Below, one piece after another: positions 1 to 8,682 of a stretch of DNA of 64,000 nucleotides (the stretch's first letter is position 1; every line of letters starts with the position of its first letter). A model generated the notes under the pieces. That model saw only the letters and a list, made by a program, of their open reading frames with translations. It did not search any database and had not been told where the DNA came from. The stretch comes from an uncultured Dysosmobacter sp. (lineage in GTDB: Bacteria > Bacillota > Clostridia > Oscillospirales > Oscillospiraceae). The stretch is taken from positions 248,001-312,000 of the forward strand of contig NZ_CANRMB010000001.1 of the NCBI RefSeq assembly GCF_947631635.1, given 5' to 3'. Made by a program: the position numbers and the translations under genes.

Positions 1-1
1 A

Positions 2-1303
2 CTGGATGGGACCGTGGACTGGGCGGCGGTGGACCGGCGGCTTTGCGGGGCGCGGCAGTCCTCGCTGGACTATCTCCGCGCCGCCCTGACAGGGGAGCCC
101 TGTGAAGCGGCCCCGCCTGCCGGGGAGCCTGCGGCGGACGGCGCGCCTGTTCTGGCGAACCACACCCACTGCACCGGCTGCGGCGCCTGCGCCAGCGGCT
201 GTCCCAAAGACGCCATCTCCATGGAGCGGGACAAGGAGGGCTTTGCCTATCCCGTGGCCGATTTGGAGAAGTGCATTCACTGCGGCCATTGTACCGCCAT
301 CTGCCCCATCCTGCGGGAGCGGGAGCCGCATCCCCTGCCGGCGGCCTATGCCGCCTGGAACCGGGACGAGGGTGTGCGCAAGGACTCCACCTCCGGCGGC
401 GCGTTTACCGCGTTGGCGGACTATGTGCTGGAGGGGGGCGGCATCGTGTTTGGCGCGGCCTTCGACGGCAGGCAGCTCCTGCGCCATGCGGCCTGCTTCC
501 GGAAGGAGGACCTGTGGCGGCTTCGGGGGGCCAAATATGTCCAGAGCGACCTGGGGGAGACCTTCCGGGAGGTCCGGACCGCCCTGGAGAGCCGGACCGT
601 GCTGTTTTCCGGCACGCCCTGCCAGGTGGACGGCCTGTACCGCTATCTGGGCTGCCGCCCTGAAAATCTGATCACCTGCGACCTGGTGTGCCACGGCGTG
701 CCCTCCCCCGGCGTGTGGGAGGATATGGCCCGCTCCATCGAGCGGCGCAAGCGCCAGGGACTGCAGGCGGTGCGGTTCCGCAACAAGGTCACCGGCTGGA
801 AGGACAGCCACTTCACCGTCGTGTATGACGACGGCAGCGTGGATTCCGCCCCCCTGTTCCGCACGGAATACGGCCGGGCCTTCGGCAGGGCGCTGTTCCT
901 GCGGCCCAGTTGCCACCACTGCGCCTACACCAATCTGAACCGCCCCGGCGATTTCACTTTGGGGGACTTCTGGGGCCTGCGGCCGGACGAGCTGCCGGAA
1001 CAGCAGGAGAAGGGTATCAATCTGCTGCTGGTGAACACGGCCCACGGCAGCCACATCTTTGACCAGCTGCCCCTGAGCCGGCAGGCATTTCCCATTGAAC
1101 GGGCCATCGCCGGAAACCCCCGGCTGGCGTCGCCCATCGAGCAGCCCCCTGACCGGACGGCATTCTTCGCGGCCTATGCGCTGGAGCCTTTTGAGCAGGT
1201 GCGGAAGAAGTTCTGCGCCCTGCCGCCCCTGCCTGTACGGGCAGCGGGAAAGCTTCTGTCCCCGGAGGTCAAGGCAAAGCTCCGAAAAAAGCTCAAAAAA
1301 TGA
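2..1303 (+). CDS. FrhB/F420-hydrogenase beta-like Fe-S protein, 3' part of a probable pyruvyl-transferase fusion (5' end outside window)
   Basis: The reading frame is open to the window edge; the listed GTG at 14 is only the first in-window start. The first ~30 residues (SLDYLRAAL and before) resemble the C-terminal end of polysaccharide pyruvyl transferases, so the gene is probably a fusion that starts upstream. Next come two 4Fe-4S motifs (CTGCGACASGC and CIHCGHCTAIC, about residues 53-100) and an FrhB-type domain with TSGGAF, FSGTPCQVDGL, CDLVCHGVPSP and GDFTLGDFWG. Proteins of this type occur in Firmicutes surface-polysaccharide loci and are thought to pass electrons or modify a sugar; the substrate cannot be told from sequence. 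A strong bidirectional terminator follows. The Fe-S/FrhB part is secure; the fusion is an inference from few residues. Confidence 0.85.
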   Translation: MDGTVDWAAVDRRLCGARQSSLDYLRAALTGEPCEAAPPAGEPAADGAPVLANHTHCTGCGACASGCPKDAISMERDKEGFAYPVADLEKCIHCGHCTAICPILREREPHPLPAAYAAWNRDEGVRKDSTSGGAFTALADYVLEGGGIVFGAAFDGRQLLRHAACFRKEDLWRLRGAKYVQSDLGETFREVRTALESRTVLFSGTPCQVDGLYRYLGCRPENLITCDLVCHGVPSPGVWEDMARSIERRKRQGLQAVRFRNKVTGWKDSHFTVVYDDGSVDSAPLFRTEYGRAFGRALFLRPSCHHCAYTNLNRPGDFTLGDFWGLRPDELPEQQEKGINLLLVNTAHGSHIFDQLPLSRQAFPIERAIAGNPRLASPIEQPPDRTAFFAAYALEPFEQVRKKFCALPPLPVRAAGKLLSPEVKAKLRKKLKK

Positions 1304-1304
1304 G

Positions 1305-1346
1305 AAACGCTCCCGCGTCCGCACCGGCGGACACGGGAGCGTTTTT
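1305..1346. terminator. Bidirectional intrinsic terminator
   Basis: A long GC-rich hairpin (AAACGCTCCCG ... CGGGAGCGTTT) with T-runs on both sides lies between the convergent Fe-S protein gene and queT and would stop both. Confidence 0.85.
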
Positions 1347-1353
1347 GATAGGC

Positions 1354-1872
1354 TCAGACCCGGGCGGAAAGGTGGCCGCGAAGAGCGGGGACCCGGGGCA
1401 GAAGCGCCAGCAGGAGCAGGCCCAGCACATAGCAGGCGATGGCTTCGCCCAGGCCCACAGTAAAGGCGTTGTAGGCGAACAGCCCCAGGAAGGCGCCGGA
1501 AAAGCCCGCCTCGTACCAGGCGATCATGGCGCCGATGATGACGGCGTTGCAGAGCACCGGAGGCAGGGGGGCCAGCCACTTGTTGGGCATCCGGCGGGTC
1601 CACAGGGCCGCCAGCAGAGTGGCCAGAGAGCCGAAGATGATATCCAGCGGCCCGACGGTGCTCATGAGATTGGTGACAAGACAGCCGACGAACAGACCGG
1701 GGATGGCCTCCGGCAGAAAGAAGGGGAGGACCGTCAGAGCCTCGGAGAAGCGGCACTGGATAGGACCGTAGGCGATGCCGAACACAGAGGCAAACAGGGA
1801 GAGGACTGTGTAAAGGGCGGCGATGATGCCGGCGGTGGCCAGCTGGCGGGTGGTGAATTTGGATCCGGACAT
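1354..1872 (-). CDS. queT: QueT family queuosine-precursor transporter
   Basis: This is a 172-residue integral membrane protein of the QueT (COG4708) family, an ECF-type substrate-binding component that imports a queuosine precursor such as preQ1. It has about five or six hydrophobic segments and the conserved stretch YGPIQCRFSEALTVLPFF followed by GLFVGCLVTNLM. The ORF track starts at 2037, but ATG at 1872 (MSGSKFTTRQLATAG) has an ideal AGGAGGT Shine-Dalgarno 9 nt upstream and gives the family's usual length; the extra N-terminus is leader RNA. No energising ECF module lies beside it, so it probably shares one encoded elsewhere. The leader is highly structured (separate entry). Confidence 0.9.
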   Translation of the reverse strand: MSGSKFTTRQLATAGIIAALYTVLSLFASVFGIAYGPIQCRFSEALTVLPFFLPEAIPGLFVGCLVTNLMSTVGPLDIIFGSLATLLAALWTRRMPNKWLAPLPPVLCNAVIIGAMIAWYEAGFSGAFLGLFAYNAFTVGLGEAIACYVLGLLLLALLPRVPALRGHLSARV

Positions 1873-2045
1873 GAAAAAAGACCTCCTTCTGATGTGTTGG
1901 AGGTCATTTTTGCGAAAAGGGCAAAAAGCGCAGGGTAAGGCCCGCGCAGCCTCCATTTTTTTGTTTAGAGAACGGCAAACCCATCTGGTTTTGCCGAACG
2001 AACGCCCAGAGCGGGCGCTTGGACAGGGAGATGGCACCTGTCAAA
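1873..2045 (-). promoter_or_regulatory. Structured queT leader, candidate preQ1-type riboswitch with RBS-sequestering hairpin
   Basis: The leader is about 170 nt. On the minus strand GACCTCC (1905-1899) pairs with GGAGGTC (1886-1880), which contains the queT Shine-Dalgarno and is followed by six Ts, so the same stem could block ribosomes or terminate transcription. Upstream, TGGAGG (near 1955) can pair with the same CCTCCA, giving a competing fold, and TTTTTGC/GCAAAAA forms another stem. queT in related Clostridia is known to be controlled by preQ1 riboswitches (classes II and III). I could not match a published consensus by eye, so the class and ligand are inference. Confidence 0.45.
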
Positions 2046-2049
2046 GGGA

Positions 2050-2078
2050 ACTATACCACAGGGGAGAAAAGAATACAA
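2050..2078 (-). promoter_or_regulatory. Sigma-A-type promoter of queT
   Basis: On the minus strand TTGTAT and TATAGT are separated by 17 nt, placing transcription start at the head of the structured leader. Confidence 0.55.
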
Positions 2079-2093
2079 GAGGTTCCGAAAAAA

Positions 2094-2210
2094 TTAGAGC
2101 TTATCCCGAGATTAACCGCGCCCTGATTGTGCCGAAGCTTTTCGCTGGACAAAGTATGATGGAAAAATGCAGTGCAAGCGGGGGGCGGGTAATTTGGGGA
2201 TAAGCTCTTA
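2094..2210. repeat. MITE-like repeat, family 1 copy A (AGAGCYTATCC ends)
   Basis: A non-coding segment of ~117 bp bounded by inverted ends TTAGAGCTTATCC and GGATAAGCTCTTAA. Its interior (GATTGTGCCGAAGCTTTTCG and beyond) is recognisably related to the element at 37059-37223 read on the opposite strand, but shorter. Confidence 0.65.
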
Positions 2211-2220
2211 AAAATACCAT

Positions 2221-2250
2221 TGAAAAGAGCCGCCCCAAGGGGCGGCTCTT
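2221..2250 (-). terminator. Terminator of the dusB-sigma-antisigma operon
   Basis: A 12-bp perfect stem (AAGAGCCGCCCC / GGGGCGGCTCTT) is followed by TTTTC on the minus strand, immediately after the anti-sigma stop codon. Confidence 0.85.
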
Positions 2251-2256
2251 CACCGT

Positions 2257-3063
2257 TCAGAAGCGATCCAGGATCACCAGAAAAACGTCGGAGTCCACAT
2301 CCGGATGGAGCGTTTCCTCAAAGTCCACGGCGGACAGCTGCGCCAGCAGGTCCTCATATGCCTCTCTTGGCAGTGCGTAGCTGGCGGACGTATCCGCCTC
2401 CGCAAAGGGCGTGTAATCTGCCAGCAGGTCCTCCGCCTCCCGGGGCAGAAACAGCGTGGCAAAGTAGAGCGCATCCTCCGCCTTGGACTCCTGAGCGGCC
2501 TCAAGTGTGCCGTATTCCGACGATTTGAAGGCGGCGGCAGCGGCGGGGGCCTCCGCGACGTCGTTGGATACAGGGGAGTCCTCCAGGGTGGTCCTGCATT
2601 CGCCGGAGGCGGGCTCTGCCAGGGCGTCATCGCTCTGGGCGTCGATCCAGGATTCTTCCGCCTCAGCGGGGGCCTCCGTGCAGGTTGTGGTATCCATGGC
2701 GGCGGGGGCTTTATGGCCGCCGCCAAGAGCCGCGCCCCGGATCAGCACCACGATGGCGCAGCAGGCGGCCAGGGGCAGCAGGAGCTTGGACAGCTGCTTC
2801 CGCTGCTTTTGCGGCGCGGCTTTGGCCTGCCGGGGCGCGGACTGCGCCCGGATGGCGCTCATCACGCCCCCGGCAAATCCGGCGGGCACCTCCACATCAT
2901 CCAGGCCGGGGAAGGCGGCGCGGATGGCCAGCGCGTCGTCCACATAGGCGCGGCAGCCGGGACAGACGTCCAGGTGCGCCTGCACCCGGGCCATCTCATC
3001 GGGGGACAGCTCTCCGTCCACATACAGGTCCAGCAGGGCCGCGTAGTCGTCACAGTATTTCAT
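2257..3063 (-). CDS. Membrane-anchored zinc-finger anti-sigma factor
   Basis: A 268-residue protein with an N-terminal putative zinc-finger (zf-HC2) domain containing HLDVCPGC at about residues 31-38, one membrane span near residue 85 (LLPLAACCAIVVLIRG) and an extracytoplasmic acidic, Ala/Glu-rich region. This is the usual layout of an anti-sigma factor holding an ECF sigma factor at the membrane. The start at 3063 ([14 protein letters not shown]) overlaps the sigma gene stop by ATGA, so the track's 433-residue ORF is an artefactual extension through the sigma gene. The extracytoplasmic domain has no recognised fold; it may sense envelope stress or metals. Confidence 0.85.
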   Translation of the reverse strand: MKYCDDYAALLDLYVDGELSPDEMARVQAHLDVCPGCRAYVDDALAIRAAFPGLDDVEVPAGFAGGVMSAIRAQSAPRQAKAAPQKQRKQLSKLLLPLAACCAIVVLIRGAALGGGHKAPAAMDTTTCTEAPAEAEESWIDAQSDDALAEPASGECRTTLEDSPVSNDVAEAPAAAAAFKSSEYGTLEAAQESKAEDALYFATLFLPREAEDLLADYTPFAEADTSASYALPREAYEDLLAQLSAVDFEETLHPDVDSDVFLVILDRF

Positions 3064-3674
3064 TTGCAGCCCTCCTCTCTTGCTTCTTTGGACGCAGGGG
3101 CGGCGGAAAAGTTCCCGCTTTTCAGCAAAAAGTTTCGCAGCTGCTTCCGCCCCCGGCTGATGCGGGATTTCACCGTGCCGATATCCAGGGACAGGGCGTC
3201 CGCGATCTCGTCGTAGGAGAGCTGGTGCAGCTCCCGCAGGATCAGCACCTCCCGGTGCTCCGGAGACAGGGCCTGCAGCCCGGTCTCGATCTGGCCCCGC
3301 AGCTCCGACTGCTCCGCCGCCTCCTGGGGCGAGGCGGCGCGGTCCGGGATGTCCAAATTCTGTTCCTCGTCGTTCAGGGATGGCCCTGCGGCGGTCCGGT
3401 GGCGGCCCTCCCGCCGCAGCAGGTCCACGCAGGCGTTGGACGCCAGGCGGTAGAGCCAGGTGGAAAAGCTGGACTCGCCCCGGAAGAAGGCCAGCCCCTG
3501 CCAGGCGGCGAGAAACGCCTCCTGGGCCGCCTCGGCGGCGTCCTCCGGATTCCGGCACATCCGCAGGGTCAGGGCAAAGACCCGCTTTTCATAGAGCCGG
3601 ACCAGCTGCTCAAAGGCGTCCTGGTCCCCCTGCCGGGCTGCCTGGATCCAGTTTTGCTCCTGTAAATCCTTCAT
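3060..3674 (-). CDS. ECF-type RNA polymerase sigma factor (RpoE/SigW-like)
   Basis: A 204-residue sigma-70 family protein of ECF type. Region 2 is visible at about residues 20-95 ([18 protein letters not shown], then [18 protein letters not shown]) and region 4 at about 130-185 ([23 protein letters not shown] with [14 protein letters not shown]). It would direct polymerase to a small regulon when released from the anti-sigma factor encoded next. The start ATG overlaps the dusB stop (ATGA) and its stop overlaps the anti-sigma start (ATGA), so the three proteins are translationally coupled. Its target promoter is not evident in this window. Confidence 0.92.
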   Translation of the reverse strand: MKDLQEQNWIQAARQGDQDAFEQLVRLYEKRVFALTLRMCRNPEDAAEAAQEAFLAAWQGLAFFRGESSFSTWLYRLASNACVDLLRREGRHRTAAGPSLNDEEQNLDIPDRAASPQEAAEQSELRGQIETGLQALSPEHREVLILRELHQLSYDEIADALSLDIGTVKSRISRGRKQLRNFLLKSGNFSAAPASKEAREEGCK

Positions 3675-4639
3675 ATCAGGTCCCTTTTGATCCCTTTCGT
3701 CACATTGTACACATCTTCCAGGGTGTTCATTTTCACGATCTGCTCCTTGTAATAGCCGGAATGAGGCACGCCCTTGAGATACCAGCAGTAGTGCCTGCGG
3801 GCCTCCAGCACCGCCACCCGCTCCCCCTTGGCGGCGGCCGCCAGCTCAAATTGGCGGACGGCGGTGTCGCACCGCTCCGCGAGACTGGGCAGAGGGGGGA
3901 TGGGCCGTCCCTCCAGCGCGGCCTTGGCCTGCTGGAACAGCCAGGGGTTGCCGAAGCAGCCCCGGGCGATCATGGCCATGTCCGCCTTGGTGTGCCGGAG
4001 GATGCGGAGGGCGTCCTCCGGCTTCCAGATATCGCCGTTGGCGATGACCGGGATGGAGACCGCCTCCTTCACCTGCCGGATGCAGTTCCAGTCCGCCTGT
4101 CCGCCGTAGACCTGGGCGCGGGTGCGGCCGTGGACGGCTACGGCGGAGACCCCGGCGGCCTCCAGCGTTTGGGCGAACTCCACACAGTTGCAGCTGCCCA
4201 TATCCCAGCCCCGGCGGAACTTGGCGGTCACGGGCACCGGGACAGCCTTCACCACCGCCTCTACGATGCGCCCGGCCTTGTCCGGGTCGCGCATCAGGGC
4301 GGCGCCGTCCCCGTTGTTCACGATCTTTCCCATGGGGCAGCCCATATTGATATCAATGATATCCGCCTGGGTGTGTTCCAGGACGATCTGAGCGGCCTCC
4401 GCCATGCAGGCCGGGTCGCTGCCGAAGATCTGCACCGCGGCGGGATGCTCGCCGGGGAACTGCTGGAGCAGGGAGAGGGTCTTTTTGTCATGATAGCACA
4501 GGGCTTTGGAAGAGATCAGCTCTGTGACGGTATAGCCGGCGCCGCACTCGGCGCAGATCTGCCGAAAGGCCACGTCCGTGACGCCTGCCATGGGGGCCAG
4601 AGCCAGCTGAGAGTCGATTTCTACCGTTCCAATGCGCAT
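3671..4639 (-). CDS. dusB: tRNA-dihydrouridine synthase
   Basis: An FMN-dependent Dus family enzyme that reduces uridine to dihydrouridine in tRNA. Visible motifs are [15 protein letters not shown] near the N-terminus, [20 protein letters not shown], the RRGWD segment, VHGRTR and IANGDIW. The missing catalytic-looking MGCP cysteine common in this family is present. The track begins at a GTG at 4660; ATG at 4639 (MRIGTVEID) is preferred because it has AAAGGA 9 nt upstream and matches family N-termini. The gene is first in a coupled operon with an ECF sigma/anti-sigma pair. Confidence 0.93.
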   Translation of the reverse strand: MRIGTVEIDSQLALAPMAGVTDVAFRQICAECGAGYTVTELISSKALCYHDKKTLSLLQQFPGEHPAAVQIFGSDPACMAEAAQIVLEHTQADIIDINMGCPMGKIVNNGDGAALMRDPDKAGRIVEAVVKAVPVPVTAKFRRGWDMGSCNCVEFAQTLEAAGVSAVAVHGRTRAQVYGGQADWNCIRQVKEAVSIPVIANGDIWKPEDALRILRHTKADMAMIARGCFGNPWLFQQAKAALEGRPIPPLPSLAERCDTAVRQFELAAAAKGERVAVLEARRHYCWYLKGVPHSGYYKEQIVKMNTLEDVYNVTKGIKRDLI

Positions 4640-4771
4640 GGAGCACCGTCCTTTGTCCACAAAAATTCAAATTATCATACCATGAAACCGCGGAAAAGTC
4701 CACCACAAACAGCGGGCCGTCCCAGCTCGGCGTATGGCGGAGACTCCGGCGGCTTTACAAGGGGACTCTTC

Positions 4772-4800
4772 TTGACAGGATAGAATGAACTTGATAGATT
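4772..4800 (+). promoter_or_regulatory. Promoter of the small coiled-coil protein gene
   Basis: TTGACA and TAGATT with 17-nt spacing, 21 nt upstream of the chosen start codon. Confidence 0.6.
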
Positions 4801-4820
4801 GGCATTTGGAGGTGATGAGA

Positions 4821-5036
4821 ATGGCGTATACGACGGAGGAACTGGCCGAGGCAAAGAGACAGATCGACTCGACGCTGCGCAAACTGAGAGAGGTGGTCAG
4901 AACCTTAGAGGCAAAGGAAAGACCAGAGAGGTACCGATCACAGATCACCTTGGCAGAAAGGCGGATAAAGGCCTTTGAGATCGCAAATTACCTCATAGAA
5001 GAGGTGATCAAAAGCCGGCAGTCGACTGCCGGCTGA
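4821..5036 (+). CDS. Small conserved coiled-coil protein of unknown function
   Basis: A 71-residue, charged, wholly helical protein (MAYTTEELAEAKRQIDSTLRK onward). The heptad-like spacing of Leu/Ile and the many Lys/Glu/Arg suggest a helical hairpin. ATG at 4821 is chosen over 4785 because GGAGG lies 8 nt upstream. It has its own consensus promoter and a terminator, so it is a monocistronic gene. I do not recognise a characterised relative. Confidence 0.75.
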   Translation: MAYTTEELAEAKRQIDSTLRKLREVVRTLEAKERPERYRSQITLAERRIKAFEIANYLIEEVIKSRQSTAG

Positions 5037-5075
5037 CCGGGCGGTCCCAGACCGGGACTGCCCGGTTTATATTTT
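5036..5075 (+). terminator. Intrinsic terminator
   Basis: The stem ACCGGGC.GTCCC / GGGAC.GCCCGGT with a TTTATATTTT tail begins at the stop codon of the small coiled-coil gene. Confidence 0.75.
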
Positions 5076-5231
5076 GCGGCGCTCCGCCGGCCGAAGGCGT
5101 CTCCCGGAGGCCGGAGACCGGCAAGGCGCCTGGGATCTCCATGGGAAATGCCCCGGTCTCTTTTCCCGACGGGATTTTTTCCTCCAACCCGGTAAAATGG
5201 TGGAAAAAATTGGACTTAGGAGGGACAGGCT

Positions 5232-7274
5232 GTGGAGCACGGTCAAATCACGTTGGGACGGGAGCAGTCGGCGCGGCTGCTGGCCTGGGGCATTCGCTTT
5301 TTCCTGACAGCGGCACTGACCGCCAGTCAGACGCCGGGGGGATATGCACCCTTTGCCCTGGGCTGTATCGCGGCGGCGGGGCCAGGGGCCGGGGGGATCG
5401 CCGCCCTGGCGGGAGCCGGTGTGGGGGCGGCGCTGTTTCTGGAGTTTTCCGACGCCCTGCCCTGCCTGGCCACAGGGATCCTCATTTTTACCGCCGCCAC
5501 CGCCTTCCAGGGGAGCAGGGCGCTGAACCGGCCGAAGGTGACCGCGCTGACAGCGGCGGGCTTTTCCATGGCGGTGGGCGGCATCTATGTCATCCAGTCC
5601 CTGGCCCCGCTGGACCACCTGATGCCCTGCGTGGCCGCGGCGGGGCTGACGGGGGCCTCGGCCTGGTTTTTCCGGCCACTGTTTTCCCCTGGCGGCGATC
5701 AGTCGCTGGCGGACGGCATGTTGTTTCTGGCGGCGGCTCTGCTGCTGGCACTGGCGGACCTGGAGGTCCTGGGCCTGTCCCTGGGGCGGATGCTGCTGTG
5801 CGTCCTGCTGGCCTACACCGCCTATGACCGGGGCACCGTGGCCGGGGCCTCGGCGGGGCTGGGCCTGGGCTTGACGGCGGACCTCTGCGCCGGAACGGGC
5901 AGCGGGCTCTTCACCGCGGGCTTCGGGCTGGCGGGCCTGCTGGCGGGCAGCCGAAAGGGGTGCCGCAGAAGCAGCGCGGCGCTGGCATTTCTGGCGGCGT
6001 GTCTGGCGGCACTTTTGCCTGTGCGGGACCCGCTGGCCCAGCCCCTGATGATGGAGGCGGTCATTGGAACGGGGATCTTCCTGTTGCTGCCCGGAAGACT
6101 GTTTGGCGGCAAGCGGGTGAAGCGGCTGGAGCCTGCGGCGGAGAACGCTGCGGCGGGAAACCGGTTGAAGGAACAGCTGACCAAGGCGGCGGGAGCGCTG
6201 CGGGACCTGTACGACAGCATGGGCCGGGGAGCGCCCCAGTCCACCGATGAGAATCCGGCCATCGTCTTTGACCGGGCGGCGGAAAAGGTGTGCCGGGGCT
6301 GCGCCCTGTGCGAGCTGTGCTGGCAGAAGGAGTACACCGGGACCTTCAACGCCCTCAACGACGCCACCCCCTATCTCTTGGAGCGCGGGCGGGCCGTGCC
6401 CAAGGATTTTCCCCGGTATTTCGCGGACCGCTGCATCCATCTGCCGGACTTTTTGACGGCGGTGAACGGAGAGCTGTCGGCCTTTCTGCTGCGGCGGCAG
6501 TACCGGCGGCAGCTGGAGGAGACCCGCCGCAGCGCCCGGGGGCAGTATGCCCAGCTCTCCGAGCTGCTGACCGCCACCGCTGCGGGGCTGGGAGAGGCTG
6601 TCACAACGGCGGGGGCCGCCCCGGCCTGCCGGGTGGGGGCGGTCCTGCGGCCCAAGGAGGGAGAGACGGCCTGCGGGGACACGGTGGTGTCCTTCCAGAC
6701 AGAGCGGGGGCAGTGGTGCCTTCTGCTGGCGGACGGCATGGGTAGCGGCGAGGCCGCCCGGAAGGAGTCCGCCCTGACCTGCCGCCTGCTGCGGCAGTTT
6801 TTGGAGGCGGGCATCGAACCGGAGGCGGCCCTGAAAACGCTGAATTCCGCCATGGCTCTGCGGGGCGCGGAGACGGGGAGCTTCACCACCATCGACCTGT
6901 GCGTCCTGGACCCGGCCTCCGGCGGCGCGGCCTTTTATAAGTTCGGCGCGGCGCCCAGCTATCTGAAAAAGGGGGGCATCGTGCGGCGGATCACGGGAGC
7001 CAGCCTGCCGGCGGGATTGCGGGGCGCGCCGGCATCGCCGGATGTGACCCGGGTGACGCTGGACCCCGGCGGCTTCGTGGTGATGATCAGCGACGGCGTG
7101 GCGGACCCCGGCCGGGATGAGTGGCTGCAAAATCTGCTGGCGGGCTGGAGCGGAGAGGACCCCCAGGTATTGGCGGGACTGATCCTGTCGGAGAGTATCC
7201 AGCGGGAGCGGCTGCAGGACGACTGCGGCGTCCAGGTGCTGTACCGCCCGCTCCCCGGTGCGAAAAAGGTGTGA
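5232..7274 (+). CDS. spoIIE: Stage II sporulation protein E (SpoIIE), PP2C-type phosphatase
   Basis: A 680-residue membrane phosphatase that in sporulation dephosphorylates SpoIIAA and so activates sigma-F in the forespore. Residues ~15-295 are a run of about ten hydrophobic segments; a central region with CRGCALCELC cysteines follows; residues ~470-675 form the PP2C domain with LLADGMGSG (~500), FVVMISDGVAD (~619) and a terminal DDCGVQVLY. It is shorter than the 827-residue B. subtilis protein. The GTG start at 5232 has AGGAGGG 7 nt upstream. The large antisense ORF over it is a GC artefact. It is good evidence for an endospore former. Confidence 0.95.
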   Translation: MEHGQITLGREQSARLLAWGIRFFLTAALTASQTPGGYAPFALGCIAAAGPGAGGIAALAGAGVGAALFLEFSDALPCLATGILIFTAATAFQGSRALNRPKVTALTAAGFSMAVGGIYVIQSLAPLDHLMPCVAAAGLTGASAWFFRPLFSPGGDQSLADGMLFLAAALLLALADLEVLGLSLGRMLLCVLLAYTAYDRGTVAGASAGLGLGLTADLCAGTGSGLFTAGFGLAGLLAGSRKGCRRSSAALAFLAACLAALLPVRDPLAQPLMMEAVIGTGIFLLLPGRLFGGKRVKRLEPAAENAAAGNRLKEQLTKAAGALRDLYDSMGRGAPQSTDENPAIVFDRAAEKVCRGCALCELCWQKEYTGTFNALNDATPYLLERGRAVPKDFPRYFADRCIHLPDFLTAVNGELSAFLLRRQYRRQLEETRRSARGQYAQLSELLTATAAGLGEAVTTAGAAPACRVGAVLRPKEGETACGDTVVSFQTERGQWCLLLADGMGSGEAARKESALTCRLLRQFLEAGIEPEAALKTLNSAMALRGAETGSFTTIDLCVLDPASGGAAFYKFGAAPSYLKKGGIVRRITGASLPAGLRGAPASPDVTRVTLDPGGFVVMISDGVADPGRDEWLQNLLAGWSGEDPQVLAGLILSESIQRERLQDDCGVQVLYRPLPGAKKV

Positions 7275-7407
7275 GCGCGGGCCCGCGGCAGCGGATTTTC
7301 CGGCACCTTAAAAAGTCGGATACCGGCGGCTGATTTTTGGCGGTTCCCCGTATAAGATTTCCATCTCCGCGGCAAAATGGAAATATCAACAACAGGAGGC
7401 AAGACAG

Positions 7408-7680
7408 ATGGTCAAAGGAATTTCCAGAAGAGTTGTGGTGGTGGATTCTCCGGATCAGCGCTTTTTTGAGCAGGCGATCTTCATCGTGCGGAATGACGCC
7501 GCCGGTGAGGGCGTCACGGCCCGGGAGCTGGTGGAGGAGGCCAGGCGGGTGGCCCGGAATTACGCGGGCGGAAACCACGGCCGGTTCAGCCGGTCCTGGC
7601 GGGAGCTGTCTCCGGCGGTATATACGATGATGGGCGCGGCCGGGATCGGCCTGCTCTGGATGGTCGCGGCGCTGGTCTAA
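7408..7680 (+). CDS. Small conserved membrane protein of unknown function
   Basis: A 90-residue protein beginning MVKGISRRVVVVDSPD, with a soluble N-terminal part (FFEQAIFIVRND) and a single C-terminal membrane span (TMMGAAGIGLLWMVAALV). An AGGAGG Shine-Dalgarno lies 8 nt before the ATG. It follows spoIIE on the same strand with a 133-nt gap. Similar short proteins seem common in related Clostridia, but I know of no assigned function; the tail-anchored layout suggests a membrane-tethered helper. Confidence 0.75.
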   Translation: MVKGISRRVVVVDSPDQRFFEQAIFIVRNDAAGEGVTARELVEEARRVARNYAGGNHGRFSRSWRELSPAVYTMMGAAGIGLLWMVAALV

Positions 7681-7690
7681 CACTGCAATG

Positions 7691-7740
7691 AACAAAACAA
7701 CACACCTTCCGGCAAAGCCGGAAGGTGTGTTGTTTTGTTT
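7691..7740. terminator. Bidirectional terminator between convergent genes
   Basis: A near-perfect 22-bp stem (AAACAACACACCTTCCGGC ... its complement) with A/T tracts on both flanks separates the small membrane protein gene from ribF. Confidence 0.9.
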
Positions 7741-7771
7741 CAGAGAAGAGATGCCAAGGAGCCGGGCGGCG

Positions 7772-8677
7772 TCAGGGCTGAGCCGCAAAATAGCGGCGGG
7801 TGGTGTCCGCGTCGGCGGTGATCTGGGCTTTTAAAGCATCCAGGGAGTCGAACCGGACCTCGTCCCGGATGTGGTGGTAGAATTCCACCCGGACGGTCTG
7901 GCCGTACAGGTCGCCGTCAAAGTCCAGGAGCCAGGCTTCCACCGTGATATCCGAGCCGTTGTTCACCGTGGGGCGGGTGCCCACATTGGTGACGGCGGCA
8001 TAGCCGGCGCCGTCCGGCAGGACGACCCGGGTGGCGTAGACGCCGTGGCTGGGCACCAGCACATGGGGAGGCACCGCCAGGTTCACCGTGGGGATGCCGA
8101 TGGTGTGGCCGATGCGCCGCCCATGGCGGACCTCCTGGGTCAGGACATGGGGGTGGCCCAGAAAGCGGTTGGCCCGGTCGATCTGCCCCAGCTCCACCAG
8201 GCGGCGGATGTAAGTGGAGCTGACGGTGATGCCGCCCACCTCCACCTTGGGGATGATGTCGCAGCCAAGGCCCAGCTCGGCGCATTTCTGCGCCAGAAGC
8301 TCCGGAGAACCCTGATTTTTGTGGCCGAAGTGGTGGTCGTGGCCCGCCACCAGGTGGACGGCATGGTGCCGCTTCACCAAAATCTCTGTGATGTAATCCT
8401 GCCAGGAGGTGGTCATCATCTCCTGGTCAAAGGGGACCATGATGACCTCCTGGATGCCGTACAGGCGGCGGATCAGGTCCCGCCGGTCCTCCGGGGAGTT
8501 GATCAGGGGACAGGGGATGCCGGTGACGACCTCCTTCGGCACCCGGTCGAAGGTGAACACAGCGGAGGCAACGCCCCGGGCTGCGGCTTCCTCCGCGGTG
8601 CGCCGCAGCAGGGCGGCGTGGCCCAGATGGACTCCGTCGAAGAAGCCCAGGGCGATGACTTTTTCCTTACTGGACAT
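7772..8677 (-). CDS. ribF: Bifunctional riboflavin kinase / FAD synthetase
   Basis: RibF makes FMN from riboflavin and then FAD. The N-terminal adenylyltransferase domain shows GFFDGVHLGHAALL and STYIRRLVELGQ; the C-terminal flavokinase domain shows GIPTVNL and HGVYATRV (about residues 195-220). ATG at 8677 (MSSKEKVIALGFFDG) is chosen because GGAGCG lies 8 nt upstream, the truB stop is 5 nt away, and the longer track ORF merely reads into truB. It is the last gene of the rimP-nusA-infB operon, a common Firmicutes position. Confidence 0.95.
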   Translation of the reverse strand: MSSKEKVIALGFFDGVHLGHAALLRRTAEEAAARGVASAVFTFDRVPKEVVTGIPCPLINSPEDRRDLIRRLYGIQEVIMVPFDQEMMTTSWQDYITEILVKRHHAVHLVAGHDHHFGHKNQGSPELLAQKCAELGLGCDIIPKVEVGGITVSSTYIRRLVELGQIDRANRFLGHPHVLTQEVRHGRRIGHTIGIPTVNLAVPPHVLVPSHGVYATRVVLPDGAGYAAVTNVGTRPTVNNGSDITVEAWLLDFDGDLYGQTVRVEFYHHIRDEVRFDSLDALKAQITADADTTRRYFAAQP

Positions 8678-8682
8678 ATCGG

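Noticed and set aside
5067-7130. 687-codon ORF antisense to spoIIE
   Set aside because: It is opposite a complete SpoIIE, is rich in Gln/Arg/Pro/Gly low complexity and has no RBS or family match; a GC-driven shadow ORF.
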